37,429 bases of DNA from Rikenellaceae bacterium (GTDB lineage: Bacteria > Bacteroidota > Bacteroidia > Bacteroidales > Rikenellaceae). Made by a program: the position numbers and the translations under genes. Within the stretch, counting starts at the first letter, position 1. Every line of letters starts with the position of its first letter. The DNA lies in contig SUZS01000026.1 in the NCBI GenBank assembly GCA_015059785.1, positions 1 to 37,429 of the forward strand, read 5' to 3'. Below, piece after piece: positions 1 to 8,280 of the stretch. The notes beneath the pieces are model-generated. The model did not search any database and had not been told where the DNA came from. It saw only the letters and a program-made list of their open reading frames with translations.

Positions 1-152
1 TGAAAACGGAATTGTTATATTTGCAAGAGTTTTCGGATATGGATATTTTCAAACGAGAGTTACGAAAGTATATTAACTACTATAATAACGACCGTATTAA
101 ACTAAAATTAAACGGAAAGAGTCCGGTACAATACCGAACTCTTTACCAATAA
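1..152 (+). CDS. IS3-family transposase OrfB, C-terminal fragment
   Basis: The open frame is entered at base 3 and runs to TAA at 150-152. The visible 50 residues include [18 protein letters not shown] followed by KSPVQYRT, the usual tail of the DDE integrase (rve) domain in IS3-family OrfB proteins, just after the catalytic glutamate region. The DDE residues themselves lie upstream of the window. It is partial because of the window edge, so nothing can be said about whether the full element is intact. Confidence 0.85.
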   Translation, partial: KTELLYLQEFSDMDIFKRELRKYINYYNNDRIKLKLNGKSPVQYRTLYQ

Positions 153-192
153 ATCTATTTAATAATCTGTCCAACTTTTTGGGGTCAGTACA
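1..192 (+). mobile_element. IS3-family (IS150-like) element, 3' end only
   Basis: This is the right-hand end of an insertion sequence that begins outside the window. It holds the last 50 codons of the transposase and a short tail ending in CTGTCCAACTTTTTGGGG then TCAGTACA, the terminal inverted repeat typical of IS150-group elements. The same end occurs inverted at 37306-37429 with only a few differences, which confirms that it is a repeated mobile element and places the boundary at 192. The target duplication cannot be tested because the other end is not in the window. Confidence 0.9.
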
Positions 193-211
193 TTTTAGCC
201 CTCCCCCTCTT

Positions 212-232
212 TTAGCTATTAGCCAACAGCTA
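212..232. repeat. dispersed GCTATTGGCC/GTTAGCC-type repeat, copy 1
   Basis: The minus strand reads TAGCTGTTGGCTAATAGC, related to the copies at 1506-1519 and 8821-8853. It overlaps the stop codon (230-232) of the PagL-like gene. The remaining gap to the IS end (193-211) shows nothing else. Confidence 0.4.
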
Positions 233-1489
233 CAATCTCACTCCGATTGAGAACTCAAGGTATTCAGCCTTGATGCTATGCGACTTGATGGCAAAGCCGA
301 CAAAGGTATCGCCCAGCTTTGGAAAGTAGTATCTGAAGCCCGCCTTCTCGTAGTGCCATCCACGCTCGCGGTCGCCCGCAGCCTTTGCCTCAGCGCCATT
401 GACACCCTTATGGCGGTACGGGTATGCTCCTACAGCCACATGCACAGCGAAGTTACCCCAGTAGACCTCCTGCACAACGGCAATACCGACAGAGAGAGGG
501 TTATATCCGGGGCTGTTATCCACCGCCTCGTTGCCGTAGAATACTCTGTCACTCGCCTCAAGAGATTTCATATTGGAGGAGTAGAAAAGGTCCACACCCA
601 AGCCAGTAGCATAGCGCATTGAGTAGCGGTAGAGGGCGTCAAAGCTGAGCGAGTACTTCGGATGCGCCTTTAGTCTATCTGCTGCCTCAACTTTTTTTAC
701 TGGGTCGGCCTCACGCTCAACATAGGCGTTCCACTCGGCCATACAGGTGTGCAGACCACCACCCACGACAATCATATAGTGCATACCACGGTCGTAGTTA
801 CGCTCAAAGCCGTACTTGGTCTTGTACCTCTTGTAGTCATAATCTGCCACTCTATAGCGAGCAAAAACACCCACACCCATACCATTAAGGGCCTCATTAG
901 GCAGGCTCAAACGACCATTTGAGAAGTGGCGGAACATAAAGTTAGCACCCACCTCCCATCGCTTGCCGATATGCACCTTGCCGAATACTCCCGCACCAAA
1001 GTATGCCATAAAGGGGGAGCTGAGCCAGTTGTTACCCGGGTTATTCACGGGGTCATACTTGTCAGGGTTGTATGTAACGCCAAAGTTTAGCAGATATCCT
1101 GCCGAGAAACGCCTTGTGCGCCACAGCGAGCGCTCAAAAGAGCCATAGGCAGAGTATAGATTGCCAAAGCGCGTCTGGTCGCTAAACTGGAAGTTTTCTA
1201 CTCGCGCCACCGACACTCCTATATCTATCAGTGGAAATCCAAAGGCCTCGGCAAAGGGGTTCTCACGCTCTGGAGATGTCTGTATACCTAATGCCACCTC
1301 GTAGTTCATATAGCCATACGAGGTGAGGTTTGGTCGGCTTTGTTCAATATCATAACCATACCATCCCTGCGCCGATATAGTGAGGTCTCTGCTGCTCATA
1401 CCCTTGGCAGCAACACTCTGAACACCCACCAGCACTATGCCGATGAGTATTAGCGACTGAGTAAGTAGTTTATTCATAAGTTTGGCCAT
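230..1489 (-). CDS. PagL-like lipid A 3-O-deacylase (acyloxyacyl hydrolase family), outer membrane
   Basis: This is a predicted outer-membrane beta-barrel enzyme that would remove an acyl chain from lipid A. A signal peptide (about residues 5-28, ending SVAA) is followed by many alternating aromatic strands. The segment FMFRHFSNGRLSLPNEAL carries the PagL-type His-x-Ser-Asn motif (His188, Ser190, Asn191), with Glu199 nearby as a possible third catalytic residue. The frame is open to 1558, but that start would overlap the upstream gene. ATG at 1489 (MAKLMNKLL) or 1477 (MNKLL) puts the hydrophobic core at the N-terminus, so 1489 is chosen. At about 419 aa it is much longer than PagL itself (about 170 aa); an N-terminal barrel half and C-terminal extension are common in Bacteroidales homologues. 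It sits 25 bp behind the HAD gene. The family call is fairly firm; the substrate is inferred. Confidence 0.72.
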   Translation of the reverse strand: MAKLMNKLLTQSLILIGIVLVGVQSVAAKGMSSRDLTISAQGWYGYDIEQSRPNLTSYGYMNYEVALGIQTSPERENPFAEAFGFPLIDIGVSVARVENFQFSDQTRFGNLYSAYGSFERSLWRTRRFSAGYLLNFGVTYNPDKYDPVNNPGNNWLSSPFMAYFGAGVFGKVHIGKRWEVGANFMFRHFSNGRLSLPNEALNGMGVGVFARYRVADYDYKRYKTKYGFERNYDRGMHYMIVVGGGLHTCMAEWNAYVEREADPVKKVEAADRLKAHPKYSLSFDALYRYSMRYATGLGVDLFYSSNMKSLEASDRVFYGNEAVDNSPGYNPLSVGIAVVQEVYWGNFAVHVAVGAYPYRHKGVNGAEAKAAGDRERGWHYEKAGFRYYFPKLGDTFVGFAIKSHSIKAEYLEFSIGVRL

Positions 1490-1505
1490 GCCGACACCTA
1501 TATAA

Positions 1506-1519
1506 GGCCAACGGCTAAT
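1506..1519. repeat. dispersed GCTATTGGCC/GTTAGCC-type repeat, copy 2
   Basis: The minus strand reads ATTAGCCGTTGGCC, sharing GGCCAACGGCTAA or TTGGC words with the other two copies. It covers the stop codon of the HAD gene (1515-1517). It is short, so its membership of a family is tentative. Confidence 0.35.
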
Positions 1520-2177
1520 ACAACATCTTCTCGAGGCTATCAATAGTAACACCCTCAAAGTTTGGCAGCAGTGCTATATCTCCCAGAGCAGCCAAATCTT
1601 CTGGCGAGATAGAGGATGTTGAGAGCGCAACGACCTTACAGCCAGCGGCAAGGCCCGCCTTGATACCCGAGATAGCATCCTCAAAGACCACACAATCCTC
1701 TGGATTAAGACCCATACGCTCACAGCTCTTAAGAAATATCTCTGGATGAGGCTTGAAATTAACAACATCATCACCGCAGACATAGCCGTCAAGTTTTGCA
1801 TCAAGCTGACCCTCTGACCAGACAAACTCCGCATTTACGCGAGGTGCAGCAGAGCCTACATAGCACTTCACACCCTTTTCTTTAGCCTCTGCAAGCAGCG
1901 AGTCCAGACCCTCAGTAAGGGCGACATGACCTGCATAGAGCTCACGGTAGATAGCCTCCTTCTCCTCAGAGAGGTACTGAAGTCCAAACTTGTCAATAAC
2001 CCACTGAGGGGCCACATTGAGAAATATTTCGTCGTTATGACGGCCATAGAAACGGTTTGTCACTGGCTGTAGCAGCTCATATCCGTGACGCTCTGCCTGA
2101 GTAGCAAACGCCCTCATATGATACGGCATATTCTGAATCAGCGTGCCGTCCATATCAAAAATAAGTCCCTTAATCAT
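1515..2177 (-). CDS. HAD-superfamily phosphatase / beta-phosphoglucomutase-like hydrolase
   Basis: This is a soluble 220-aa haloacid dehalogenase-fold enzyme. Motif I is FDMDGTL with the nucleophile Asp8 and the acid/base Asp10. Motif II is at VGSAAPR, the conserved Lys is in NFKPHPEIF, and motif IV is FEDAISGIKAGLAAG. Residues 15-80 form the helical cap expected of subclass IA enzymes such as beta-phosphoglucomutases and sugar-phosphate phosphatases. The fold is clear; the substrate cannot be assigned. It begins 6 bp after aroB and is almost certainly co-transcribed with it. Confidence 0.88.
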   Translation of the reverse strand: MIKGLIFDMDGTLIQNMPYHMRAFATQAERHGYELLQPVTNRFYGRHNDEIFLNVAPQWVIDKFGLQYLSEEKEAIYRELYAGHVALTEGLDSLLAEAKEKGVKCYVGSAAPRVNAEFVWSEGQLDAKLDGYVCGDDVVNFKPHPEIFLKSCERMGLNPEDCVVFEDAISGIKAGLAAGCKVVALSTSSISPEDLAALGDIALLPNFEGVTIDSLEKMLY

Positions 2178-2183
2178 CTCTTT

Positions 2184-3191
2184 CTATTTAGTAAACATCT
2201 CTTCTAACTCCTCTAATGTCACAGCCATATCCTTGACCTTTCCGATAGCAGTTGGCACGATAAGGTGCAAAAGTCCATCCTCGCGCTTCTTATCCTTGCT
2301 TATAGCCTCCATAAGGTCGGCAGTAAATGGATAGTCTACCTCAAAGCCGTAGTACTTCAACAGAGAGACTATCTCCTCTGCATCCTGAGGGTCTAACAGC
2401 CCATTTTTAGCAGCCATACGAGAGACCATAGCTATACCGATAGCCACCGCCTCGCCGTGGGAGTAGTGGTTGTCTGCTCTATTCTCTATGGCGTGGGCAA
2501 TAGTGTGTCCGAGGTTAAGCACGCGACGAGGTCCCGCCTCTCGCTCATCTCTGATAACTATATCAAGTTTGATATTTACCGCTAAAGCAATTAAAGGCTG
2601 AAATGCCCATTGATGAAACCTATAGTAGTCTAAATCGCACGATTTAAGCTCATCAAAGAGTCTTCTGCTGGCTATTATTGCCGCCTTGATAACCTCCGCT
2701 ACTCCTGAACGGAACTCCGACTCTGGTAGCGTGTCCAACACTCTTAAATCGCAGATAACAAACTTCGGATGGCGGAATGTGCCTACCATATTCTTATATC
2801 CGCCCAGATTAATGCCGTTCTTACCGCCTATAGCTGCATCGACCTGCGCAAGGAGCGATGTTGCCACAAAGCCAAAGTCAAGGCCACGCATAAATGTCGA
2901 GGCAACAAAGCCAGTGATGTCAGTGACAACACCTCCGCCCACACCTATAAGTAGAGTGTGTCTATCCGCACCCATACGGATAAGCTCTGAATAGATATAC
3001 TCAACAGTCTCAAGGCTCTTTGACTGCTCACCAGGGGCGATTATGATATGTTCGTATTGATATAATAAATTCGGTATGTATTCTTTGACATTCTCATCTG
3101 TAATTACTATAACCCTGCGACCCTCAGTAAACTCTGGCAAGAGGCTATACATCATACCAAAATAAACATGGCCCATTTCTGTGCTACCCAT
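2184..3191 (-). CDS. aroB: 3-dehydroquinate synthase
   Basis: This enzyme converts DAHP to 3-dehydroquinate, the second step of the shikimate pathway, using NAD+ and a divalent metal. The NAD-binding core GVGGGVVTDITGFVAST and the segment TSLLAQVDAAIGGKNGINLG are diagnostic. The metal ligands are expected in EVIKAAII (Glu), NLGHTIAHAIE (His) and HYSHGEAVAIG (His). At 335 aa it is slightly shorter than the usual 350-360 aa. The start ATG at 3191 gives a short N-terminus; no better upstream start was found. It is the first gene of an aroB-HAD-PagL-like run and is divergent from typA. Confidence 0.95.
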   Translation of the reverse strand: MGSTEMGHVYFGMMYSLLPEFTEGRRVIVITDENVKEYIPNLLYQYEHIIIAPGEQSKSLETVEYIYSELIRMGADRHTLLIGVGGGVVTDITGFVASTFMRGLDFGFVATSLLAQVDAAIGGKNGINLGGYKNMVGTFRHPKFVICDLRVLDTLPESEFRSGVAEVIKAAIIASRRLFDELKSCDLDYYRFHQWAFQPLIALAVNIKLDIVIRDEREAGPRRVLNLGHTIAHAIENRADNHYSHGEAVAIGIAMVSRMAAKNGLLDPQDAEEIVSLLKYYGFEVDYPFTADLMEAISKDKKREDGLLHLIVPTAIGKVKDMAVTLEELEEMFTK

Positions 3192-3223
3192 AACTTTTGT
3201 CTAATAAAGGTTAAAATGATAGG

Positions 3224-3231
3224 CAAAAGTA
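3224..3231 (-). promoter_or_regulatory. putative aroB -7 element
   Basis: On the minus strand this reads TACTTTTG, an exact match to the Bacteroidetes -7 consensus TAnnTTTG, 32 bp before the aroB ATG. No clear TTTG lies 19-21 bp upstream, so the call rests on the -7 box and its position. Confidence 0.4.
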
Positions 3232-3254
3232 ATACTTTTTTTGTAGAAAATTGC

Positions 3255-3262
3255 TAACTTTG
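3255..3262 (+). promoter_or_regulatory. putative typA -7 element
   Basis: TAACTTTG matches the Bacteroidetes -7 consensus and lies 19 bp before the typA ATG, which would give a leader of about 15 nt. The nearest TTTG (3240-3243) is only 11 bp upstream instead of about 20, so the -33 element is poor. Confidence 0.45.
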
Positions 3263-3281
3263 CGCGTTAAATATCTTTTTT

Positions 3282-5081
3282 ATGCAAAAACTTAGAAATA
3301 TCGCAATCATCGCCCATGTAGACCACGGAAAGACTACACTGGTAGACAAGATGATTATGGCGGGCAATCTGCTCCGCGAGGCATCAAAGACAGGCGAGCT
3401 GGTGCTTGACAATAACGACCTTGAGCGCGAACGAGGCATTACCATTCTGTCAAAGAATGTCTCGGTGATATACAAGGATTACAAAATCAATATCATTGAC
3501 ACCCCAGGTCACGCCGACTTTGGTGGCGAGGTGGAGCGTGTGCTCAATATGTGTGACGGTGTGCTGCTGCTTGTAGATGCCTTTGAGGGCACTATGCCTC
3601 AGACCCGCTTTGTACTTCAGAAGGCCCTTATGCTGGGCAAGAAGCCTATTGTTGTTATCAACAAGGTGGACAAGCCAAACTGCCGTCCTGAGGTTGTAAA
3701 CGAGCAGGTCTTTGACCTTATGTTTACCCTTGATGCCACTGAGGAGCAGCTTGACTATAAGACCATCTACGGCTCAGCAAAGCAGGGTTGGATGTCGCAC
3801 AAGTGGAACGAGCAGACAGACTCTATTCAGCCGCTGCTTGACGCTATTATTGACGAAATCCCAGAGCCACAAACTGCTGAGGGTACTCCACAGATGCTCA
3901 TCACATCGCTTGAGTACTCATCTTACATAGGTCGTATTGCTGTGGGTAAGCTCACTCGCGGAAGCCTAGTATCGGGTCAGACCGTAACCCTTGCAAAGCG
4001 CGACGGAGTGACAAAGGTCCGCACAAAGATTAAGGAGCTGATGGTCTTTGAGGGGCTGGGTAAGAAGAAGGTTGAGAGAGTAGAGTGTGGCGAGATTTGC
4101 GCCCTTGTAGGTATTGAGGGCTTTGAGATTGGCGATACTATCTGCGATGCGGAGAATCCAGAGCCACTGCCACCAATCAAGATTGACGAGCCGACAATGT
4201 CTATGCTCTTTACTATCAACAACTCCCCTTTCTTTGGCAAGGACGGTAAGTATGTCACCTCGCGCCACATCAAGGAGCGCCTTGACCACGAGCTGGAAAA
4301 GAACCTCGCCCTGCGCGTAGAGCCTGGTCAGAATGCCGACTCGTTTGTTGTCTACGGTCGTGGTGTATTGCACCTCTCGGTGCTTATTGAGACTATGCGC
4401 CGTGAGGGCTATGAGCTGCAAGTGGGTCAGCCAAAGGTTATTATCAAAGAGATTGACGGAGTCAAGTGCGAGCCTATTGAGCAGATGACTATCGACTGCC
4501 CTGACGAGGTTGCAGGAACAGCCATTGAGCTATCAACACGCCGCAAGGGTGTGCTTACCAATATGGAGTCTAACAACGGCCGTACACGCCTTGAGTTTGA
4601 CATCCCTTCACGAGGCATTATCGGTCTGCGCTCAAATATGCTTACAGCAACGGCTGGCGAGGCTATTATGTCACACCGACTCAAGGGCTTTGAGCCTTAT
4701 GTTGGCGAGATTGAGATGCGCACAAACGGCTCAATCATAGCCTCAGAGACTGGTACAGCATACGCCTACTCTATTGACAAACTGCAGGACCGAGGTCGCT
4801 TCTTCATCTCCCCTATGGAGGAGGTCTATATGGGTCAGGTTATCGGCGAGCATACTCGTGGCAACGACATTACAGTCAATGTCACAAAGGCTAAGCAGCT
4901 GACCAATATGCGTGCCTCAGGCTCTGACGAGAAGGCCTCTATCGCCCCACCAAAGGTCTTTACCCTTGAGGAGGCACTTGAGTATATCAAGGAGGATGAG
5001 TATGTTGAGGTAACGCCAAAGGCTATGCGCCTGCGCAAGATACTGCTCAATGAAGTAGACCGTAAACGAGCATCGAAATAA
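3282..5081 (+). CDS. typA: ribosome-associated GTPase TypA/BipA
   Basis: This is a translation-factor GTPase related to EF-G and LepA that binds the 70S ribosome and affects 50S assembly and stress adaptation. All G motifs are visible: G1 [10 protein letters not shown]2 RGITI, G3 [16 protein letters not shown]4 NKVDK, and G5 near YGSAKQGW. The C-terminal half contains [19 protein letters not shown] and [20 protein letters not shown], diagnostic of the BipA-specific C-terminal domain. At 599 aa it is full length for the family (about 600-615). The start at 3282 ([17 protein letters not shown]) places G1 at the normal position. It is followed 12 bp later by the DUF362 lipoprotein gene, so read-through transcription is likely. 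Confidence 0.97.
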   Translation: MQKLRNIAIIAHVDHGKTTLVDKMIMAGNLLREASKTGELVLDNNDLERERGITILSKNVSVIYKDYKINIIDTPGHADFGGEVERVLNMCDGVLLLVDAFEGTMPQTRFVLQKALMLGKKPIVVINKVDKPNCRPEVVNEQVFDLMFTLDATEEQLDYKTIYGSAKQGWMSHKWNEQTDSIQPLLDAIIDEIPEPQTAEGTPQMLITSLEYSSYIGRIAVGKLTRGSLVSGQTVTLAKRDGVTKVRTKIKELMVFEGLGKKKVERVECGEICALVGIEGFEIGDTICDAENPEPLPPIKIDEPTMSMLFTINNSPFFGKDGKYVTSRHIKERLDHELEKNLALRVEPGQNADSFVVYGRGVLHLSVLIETMRREGYELQVGQPKVIIKEIDGVKCEPIEQMTIDCPDEVAGTAIELSTRRKGVLTNMESNNGRTRLEFDIPSRGIIGLRSNMLTATAGEAIMSHRLKGFEPYVGEIEMRTNGSIIASETGTAYAYSIDKLQDRGRFFISPMEEVYMGQVIGEHTRGNDITVNVTKAKQLTNMRASGSDEKASIAPPKVFTLEEALEYIKEDEYVEVTPKAMRLRKILLNEVDRKRASK

Positions 5082-5093
5082 CAACCTAAAAAT

Positions 5094-6062
5094 ATGAAAA
5101 AGTTAATACTTACAATTATGGCAACAGCAGCGATGTTTGGTTGTGCATCTACTCCAAAGAGTGAGGCAACACCTGCAAAGGTCTATATGACCACCGACAT
5201 TTCAGCTGAGGGTCTTGTGCGTGTATACGAGGCACTTGGTGTTGAGGCTACTGGCAAGGTAGCTGTAAAGATTAGCACTGGCGAGCCTGGTGGTAAGAAC
5301 TACCTCAAGCCAGAGCTTATCAAGGAGCTTGTTCAGAAGGTCGGCGGCACTATCGTTGAGTGCAACACTGCCTATGCAGGTCGCCGTAACACTACCGAGG
5401 CGCACCTTGAGGCTGCTCGCGAGCACGGATTCTTTGATATTGCCAATGTGGACATTATGGATGCCGAGGGCGAGATTAAGATTCCTGTAAAGGACACTAC
5501 CCACATCAAGTACAACATCGTGGGTAAGAACTTGGCTAACTACGACTTTATGATTAACCTTGCGCACTTCAAGGGTCACGCTATGGGAGGCTTTGGTGGC
5601 GTGCTGAAGAACCAGTCTATCGGCAACGCATCCTCTCGCGGTAAGGCGTACATCCACTCTGCGGGTCGCAATGAGGAGGTGGCAAAGATTTGGAACTTTA
5701 CTGACGACCAGATTGGCTTCCTTGAGTCTATGGCTGCCGCTGCGCAATCTGTACACGACTACTTCGGTAATGGTGAGCGCATTATATATATCAATGTGAT
5801 GAACAATATGTCTATTGACTGCGACTGCGACTCACACCCTGCCGACCCACTGCTCAAGGATGTAGGTATCCTCGCATCAACCGACCCAGTGGCACTTGAT
5901 AAGGCTTGCCTTGATATCGTCTTTAACATTGAGCCTACAGAGGGCAACGACAACGGCCCACTGCTTGAGCGCATAGCCTCAAAGCACGGTACACATATCG
6001 TTGATTACGCCGAGACTATCGGCCTTGGCTCAAAGAGTTACGAGCTGGTAAATATTGACTGA
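5094..6062 (+). CDS. DUF362-domain lipoprotein
   Basis: This 322-aa protein has a lipoprotein signal (MKKLILTIMATAAMFGCAS, predicted lipidated Cys17) followed by one DUF362 domain. Diagnostic segments are INLAHFKGHAMGGFGGVLKN, the cysteine pair SIDCDCDSH, and ILASTDPVALDKACLDIV near the C-terminus. Members of the family are often linked to redox or iron-sulfur proteins. No classic 4Fe-4S CxxCxxC motif is present here and the reaction is unknown. It lies directly behind typA. Its TGA stop is followed in the same frame by more than 90 bp of open, apparently coding sequence, an unusual junction treated as a separate feature and finding. Confidence 0.85.
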   Translation: MKKLILTIMATAAMFGCASTPKSEATPAKVYMTTDISAEGLVRVYEALGVEATGKVAVKISTGEPGGKNYLKPELIKELVQKVGGTIVECNTAYAGRRNTTEAHLEAAREHGFFDIANVDIMDAEGEIKIPVKDTTHIKYNIVGKNLANYDFMINLAHFKGHAMGGFGGVLKNQSIGNASSRGKAYIHSAGRNEEVAKIWNFTDDQIGFLESMAAAAQSVHDYFGNGERIIYINVMNNMSIDCDCDSHPADPLLKDVGILASTDPVALDKACLDIVFNIEPTEGNDNGPLLERIASKHGTHIVDYAETIGLGSKSYELVNID

Positions 6063-6158
6063 ATAGCTCAGCGGGCAGCCGTTACACGCATCATAGAGTC
6101 GCATCCCGAGGCTACGCTGCAGGATATCTACAAGAGCTGCTTTCAGGACCGCTTTGGT
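6063..6158 (+). other. in-frame open stretch after the TGA stop, likely start-less coding sequence
   Basis: The DUF362 stop codon and the next gene are in the same frame, and the 32 codons between them contain no stop and no ATG, GTG or TTG. The translated stretch (IAQRAAVTRIIESHPEATLQ, then DIYKSCFQDRFG) looks like real protein. As I recall them, Bacteroidales homologues of the following protein carry a similar DIYKSCFQD segment ahead of the conserved core. The first conventional start is GTG at 6159, inside that segment. Confidence 0.5.
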
Positions 6159-6596
6159 GTGGCGCACGCACTATCTGATAGAGAGCGTGTTGTTGAGTAT
6201 ATCAAGCGCGAGACAGCGAGTGCAGTGACCTTTGAGACCCACTATGCCGAGCCGTGTGGCTGGCGCGGTAACTTTGTCCGCATAAACCTCAAGGCGGTTG
6301 CCGAGGGCAAGATTACAGCAGGGGCTCTTGCCGATGCCTTTATAGCCAGTGCTATTGATGTTACCGAGGCCGATTTAGAGGCTTGGAAGGGCGAGTGGCA
6401 GGATATTGAGAGGGCAGTAATGACCCTCTACCCTACCCTTGAGGGTCTTGAGGCTGATAGCAAGGCTATAGCGCAGTTGCTTTCCGAGGGCAAGTATGCT
6501 ATGCACCACAGCCGTCAGTATAACGCCGCCTATGCACCTCACTACCGCATAGTGAGCCGTAAAGAGTATGAGAAACTTAAAAATAGACTAAAATGA
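6159..6596 (+). CDS. conserved hypothetical Bacteroidales protein, 5' end uncertain
   Basis: This protein has no assigned function. From the only conventional start (GTG 6159) it is 145 aa; the protein-like frame extends back to the TGA at 6060-6062. Visible segments are YAEPCGWRGNFVRINLKAV, GALADAFIASA and SEGKYAMHHSRQYNAAYAPHYR. The last two suggest a compact helical domain with a conserved Trp/His/Tyr-rich end. Homologues in my memory have a secretion signal. None is visible here, so the gene is truncated at its 5' end, fused by read-through, or started unconventionally. It overlaps the next gene by ATGA and is translationally coupled to it. Confidence 0.6.
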   Translation: MAHALSDRERVVEYIKRETASAVTFETHYAEPCGWRGNFVRINLKAVAEGKITAGALADAFIASAIDVTEADLEAWKGEWQDIERAVMTLYPTLEGLEADSKAIAQLLSEGKYAMHHSRQYNAAYAPHYRIVSRKEYEKLKNRLK

Positions 6597-8185
6597 GAAA
6601 ACTAATCACTTCACTTGTAGCCATTTTGGGCATTACAGCCTACGCTACAGCACAGACAGCCGATGTATCGGGTACTATCCGCACCACTGCAGGCACTCCT
6701 ATCGAGGGTGTTGTCGTAACTGACGGATATACCGTTACGGCGACAGATAGTAAGGGTCAGTACTCCTTCAACCGACACGAGGAGGCTGCCTATGTATACT
6801 ACTCTATCCCTGCCCAGTATCGCGTACCACTGCGTCAGGGTCACCCTTGCTTCTACAAGAAGCTCACTGATGACAAGGTCTACGACTTTGTCCTCCAGCC
6901 ACTCAAGGGGGGAGCAGAGAAGGAGTTCCGCCTTATTATGGTTGCTGACCCGCAGTGTCAAAATCTGCGCCATGTATACCGTTTCCACTCCGAGACTGCG
7001 CCAGACCTTCGCAAGACTGCCAAGAGGAGCAAAACCCCTTGCTATGCAGTCTCATTAGGCGATATTGTCTACTCCGAGGGTCCTCGCAACGCCAACTACC
7101 TTATGCCGATGATTAAGGAGGAGATGAGAGCCGAGAATATCGGTATGCCGATGTTCCAGACCATTGGTAACCACGACTGCGACTATGAGCCAGTGGCTAC
7201 GGGCAAGCGCAACTCTACCCCTACAGTGCGCCTGCAGCGTATGTTTGAGGCTACATTTGGACCGATAGACTACTCTTGGAACCGTGGCAATGTGCATATC
7301 GTGAGTATGAACGACATTGTCTACGACGATATCAACAACTTCAAGAAGTATCACGGCGACTTTACCGACAAGCAGGTCGAGTGGCTGCGTAAGGACCTTA
7401 GCTATGTATCAAAAGATAAGATGGTTGTCTTCTGCGTACACATCCCTCTGGAGCATATGCGCAAATCTCCTCGCGTGCAGGCTGTGCTGAAGATGCTCTC
7501 GGAGTATGCCGAGTGCAAGATTATGTCGGGACATACACACTACACCCGCCGCTATACCCATAAGAATGACATCCACGAGTATATCCTCGGTGCTGCATCG
7601 GGTTGCTGGTGGTGGAGCCGTAACAATGGCGACGGAACACCTAACGGCTACGGCATCTTTGACATCAAGGATGGCCGCCTTGCAGACCACCGCTATAAGG
7701 GTACAGGCTTTGATATTGACTACCAGCTGCGCCTCTATCGCGGAAATGCAACCTTTGGAGGTAAGCACGAGCAGCCTACACTGCCATTTGGCGCTGATAA
7801 GATTCTTGCCAATGTGTGGTTTGCTGATAAGGACTGGAAAGTTGAGCTTTATGAGGACGGCAAGCTATCGGGCGAGATGAAGAAGATGAAGCCATCTCCA
7901 TTCCGTGGCGATGAGCACCCGAGCCTTGAGTCAAGCAAAGACTGGTGGGCTATCGGCTACCATACGGGCGTTGTTGGCCGCGGACATAAGAAGGGTAGCA
8001 CCCGTAAGAACTACTGCGTGCCTTGCCACCATATGTATATCTATACGCTCAAGAACCCTAACGCAAAGGTTAAGGTTGTAGCCACCGACGACAAGGGCCG
8101 CAAGTATACCTGCGACTATGTCATCGAAAGTGCCGACTATAGCCTCGCCGCCCCTGAGGAGTATAAGACTACGGAGGTGTGGTAG
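6593..8185 (+). CDS. secreted calcineurin-like metallophosphoesterase
   Basis: This is a 530-aa exported phosphoesterase. A signal peptide (MRKLITSLVAILGITAYATA) precedes an immunoglobulin-like N-domain (about 22-105, carboxypeptidase-regulatory type). The catalytic domain is about 110-350 and is followed by a C-terminal beta domain. This matches the MetallophosN-Metallophos-MetallophosC arrangement common in Bacteroidetes. Metal-site residues are visible in order: Asp119 and Gln121 (ADPQ), Asp157 (SLGDIVYSE), Asn193-His194 (IGNHD), His283 (CVHIPLEH) and GHTH with His314 and His316. Gln replaces His in the first D-x-H position, as is usual for this subgroup. The substrate is unknown. It overlaps the preceding gene by 4 bp. 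Confidence 0.9.
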   Translation: MRKLITSLVAILGITAYATAQTADVSGTIRTTAGTPIEGVVVTDGYTVTATDSKGQYSFNRHEEAAYVYYSIPAQYRVPLRQGHPCFYKKLTDDKVYDFVLQPLKGGAEKEFRLIMVADPQCQNLRHVYRFHSETAPDLRKTAKRSKTPCYAVSLGDIVYSEGPRNANYLMPMIKEEMRAENIGMPMFQTIGNHDCDYEPVATGKRNSTPTVRLQRMFEATFGPIDYSWNRGNVHIVSMNDIVYDDINNFKKYHGDFTDKQVEWLRKDLSYVSKDKMVVFCVHIPLEHMRKSPRVQAVLKMLSEYAECKIMSGHTHYTRRYTHKNDIHEYILGAASGCWWWSRNNGDGTPNGYGIFDIKDGRLADHRYKGTGFDIDYQLRLYRGNATFGGKHEQPTLPFGADKILANVWFADKDWKVELYEDGKLSGEMKKMKPSPFRGDEHPSLESSKDWWAIGYHTGVVGRGHKKGSTRKNYCVPCHHMYIYTLKNPNAKVKVVATDDKGRKYTCDYVIESADYSLAAPEEYKTTEVW

Positions 8186-8199
8186 GCCACGCAGAACAG

Positions 8200-8271
8200 A
8201 GAATTTAGGGAAGTTAGTGAAGTTAGAGTCAATCTCTAACCTCATTAAACTCCCTAATCTCATTAAATTCT
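8200..8271. terminator. long hairpin of 9-bp repeats between convergent genes
   Basis: The 95-bp gap between convergent genes is almost filled by an inverted repeat with a 5-nt loop (TCAAT, 8229-8233). The left arm is three 9-mers: GAATTTAGG (8201), GAAGTTAGT (8210) and GAAGTTAGA (8219). The right arm, read on the minus strand, is four related 9-mers: GAATTTAAT, GAGATTAGG, GAGTTTAAT and GAGGTTAGA. The outer and inner ends pair perfectly; the middle pairs imperfectly because of the extra unit. It probably serves as a bidirectional transcript end, but there is no strong U-run. Confidence 0.65.
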
Positions 8272-8280
8272 CTTTGCAAT

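Noticed and set aside
3240..3243. TTTG as -33 box for typA
   Set aside because: It lies 11 bp from the -7 box; the Bacteroidetes spacing is 19-21 bp.
6060..6062. TGA reassigned to an amino acid
   Set aside because: TGA ends other clear genes in the window (for example at 9334-9336 and 6594-6596), so general reassignment is excluded. Only local read-through remains possible.
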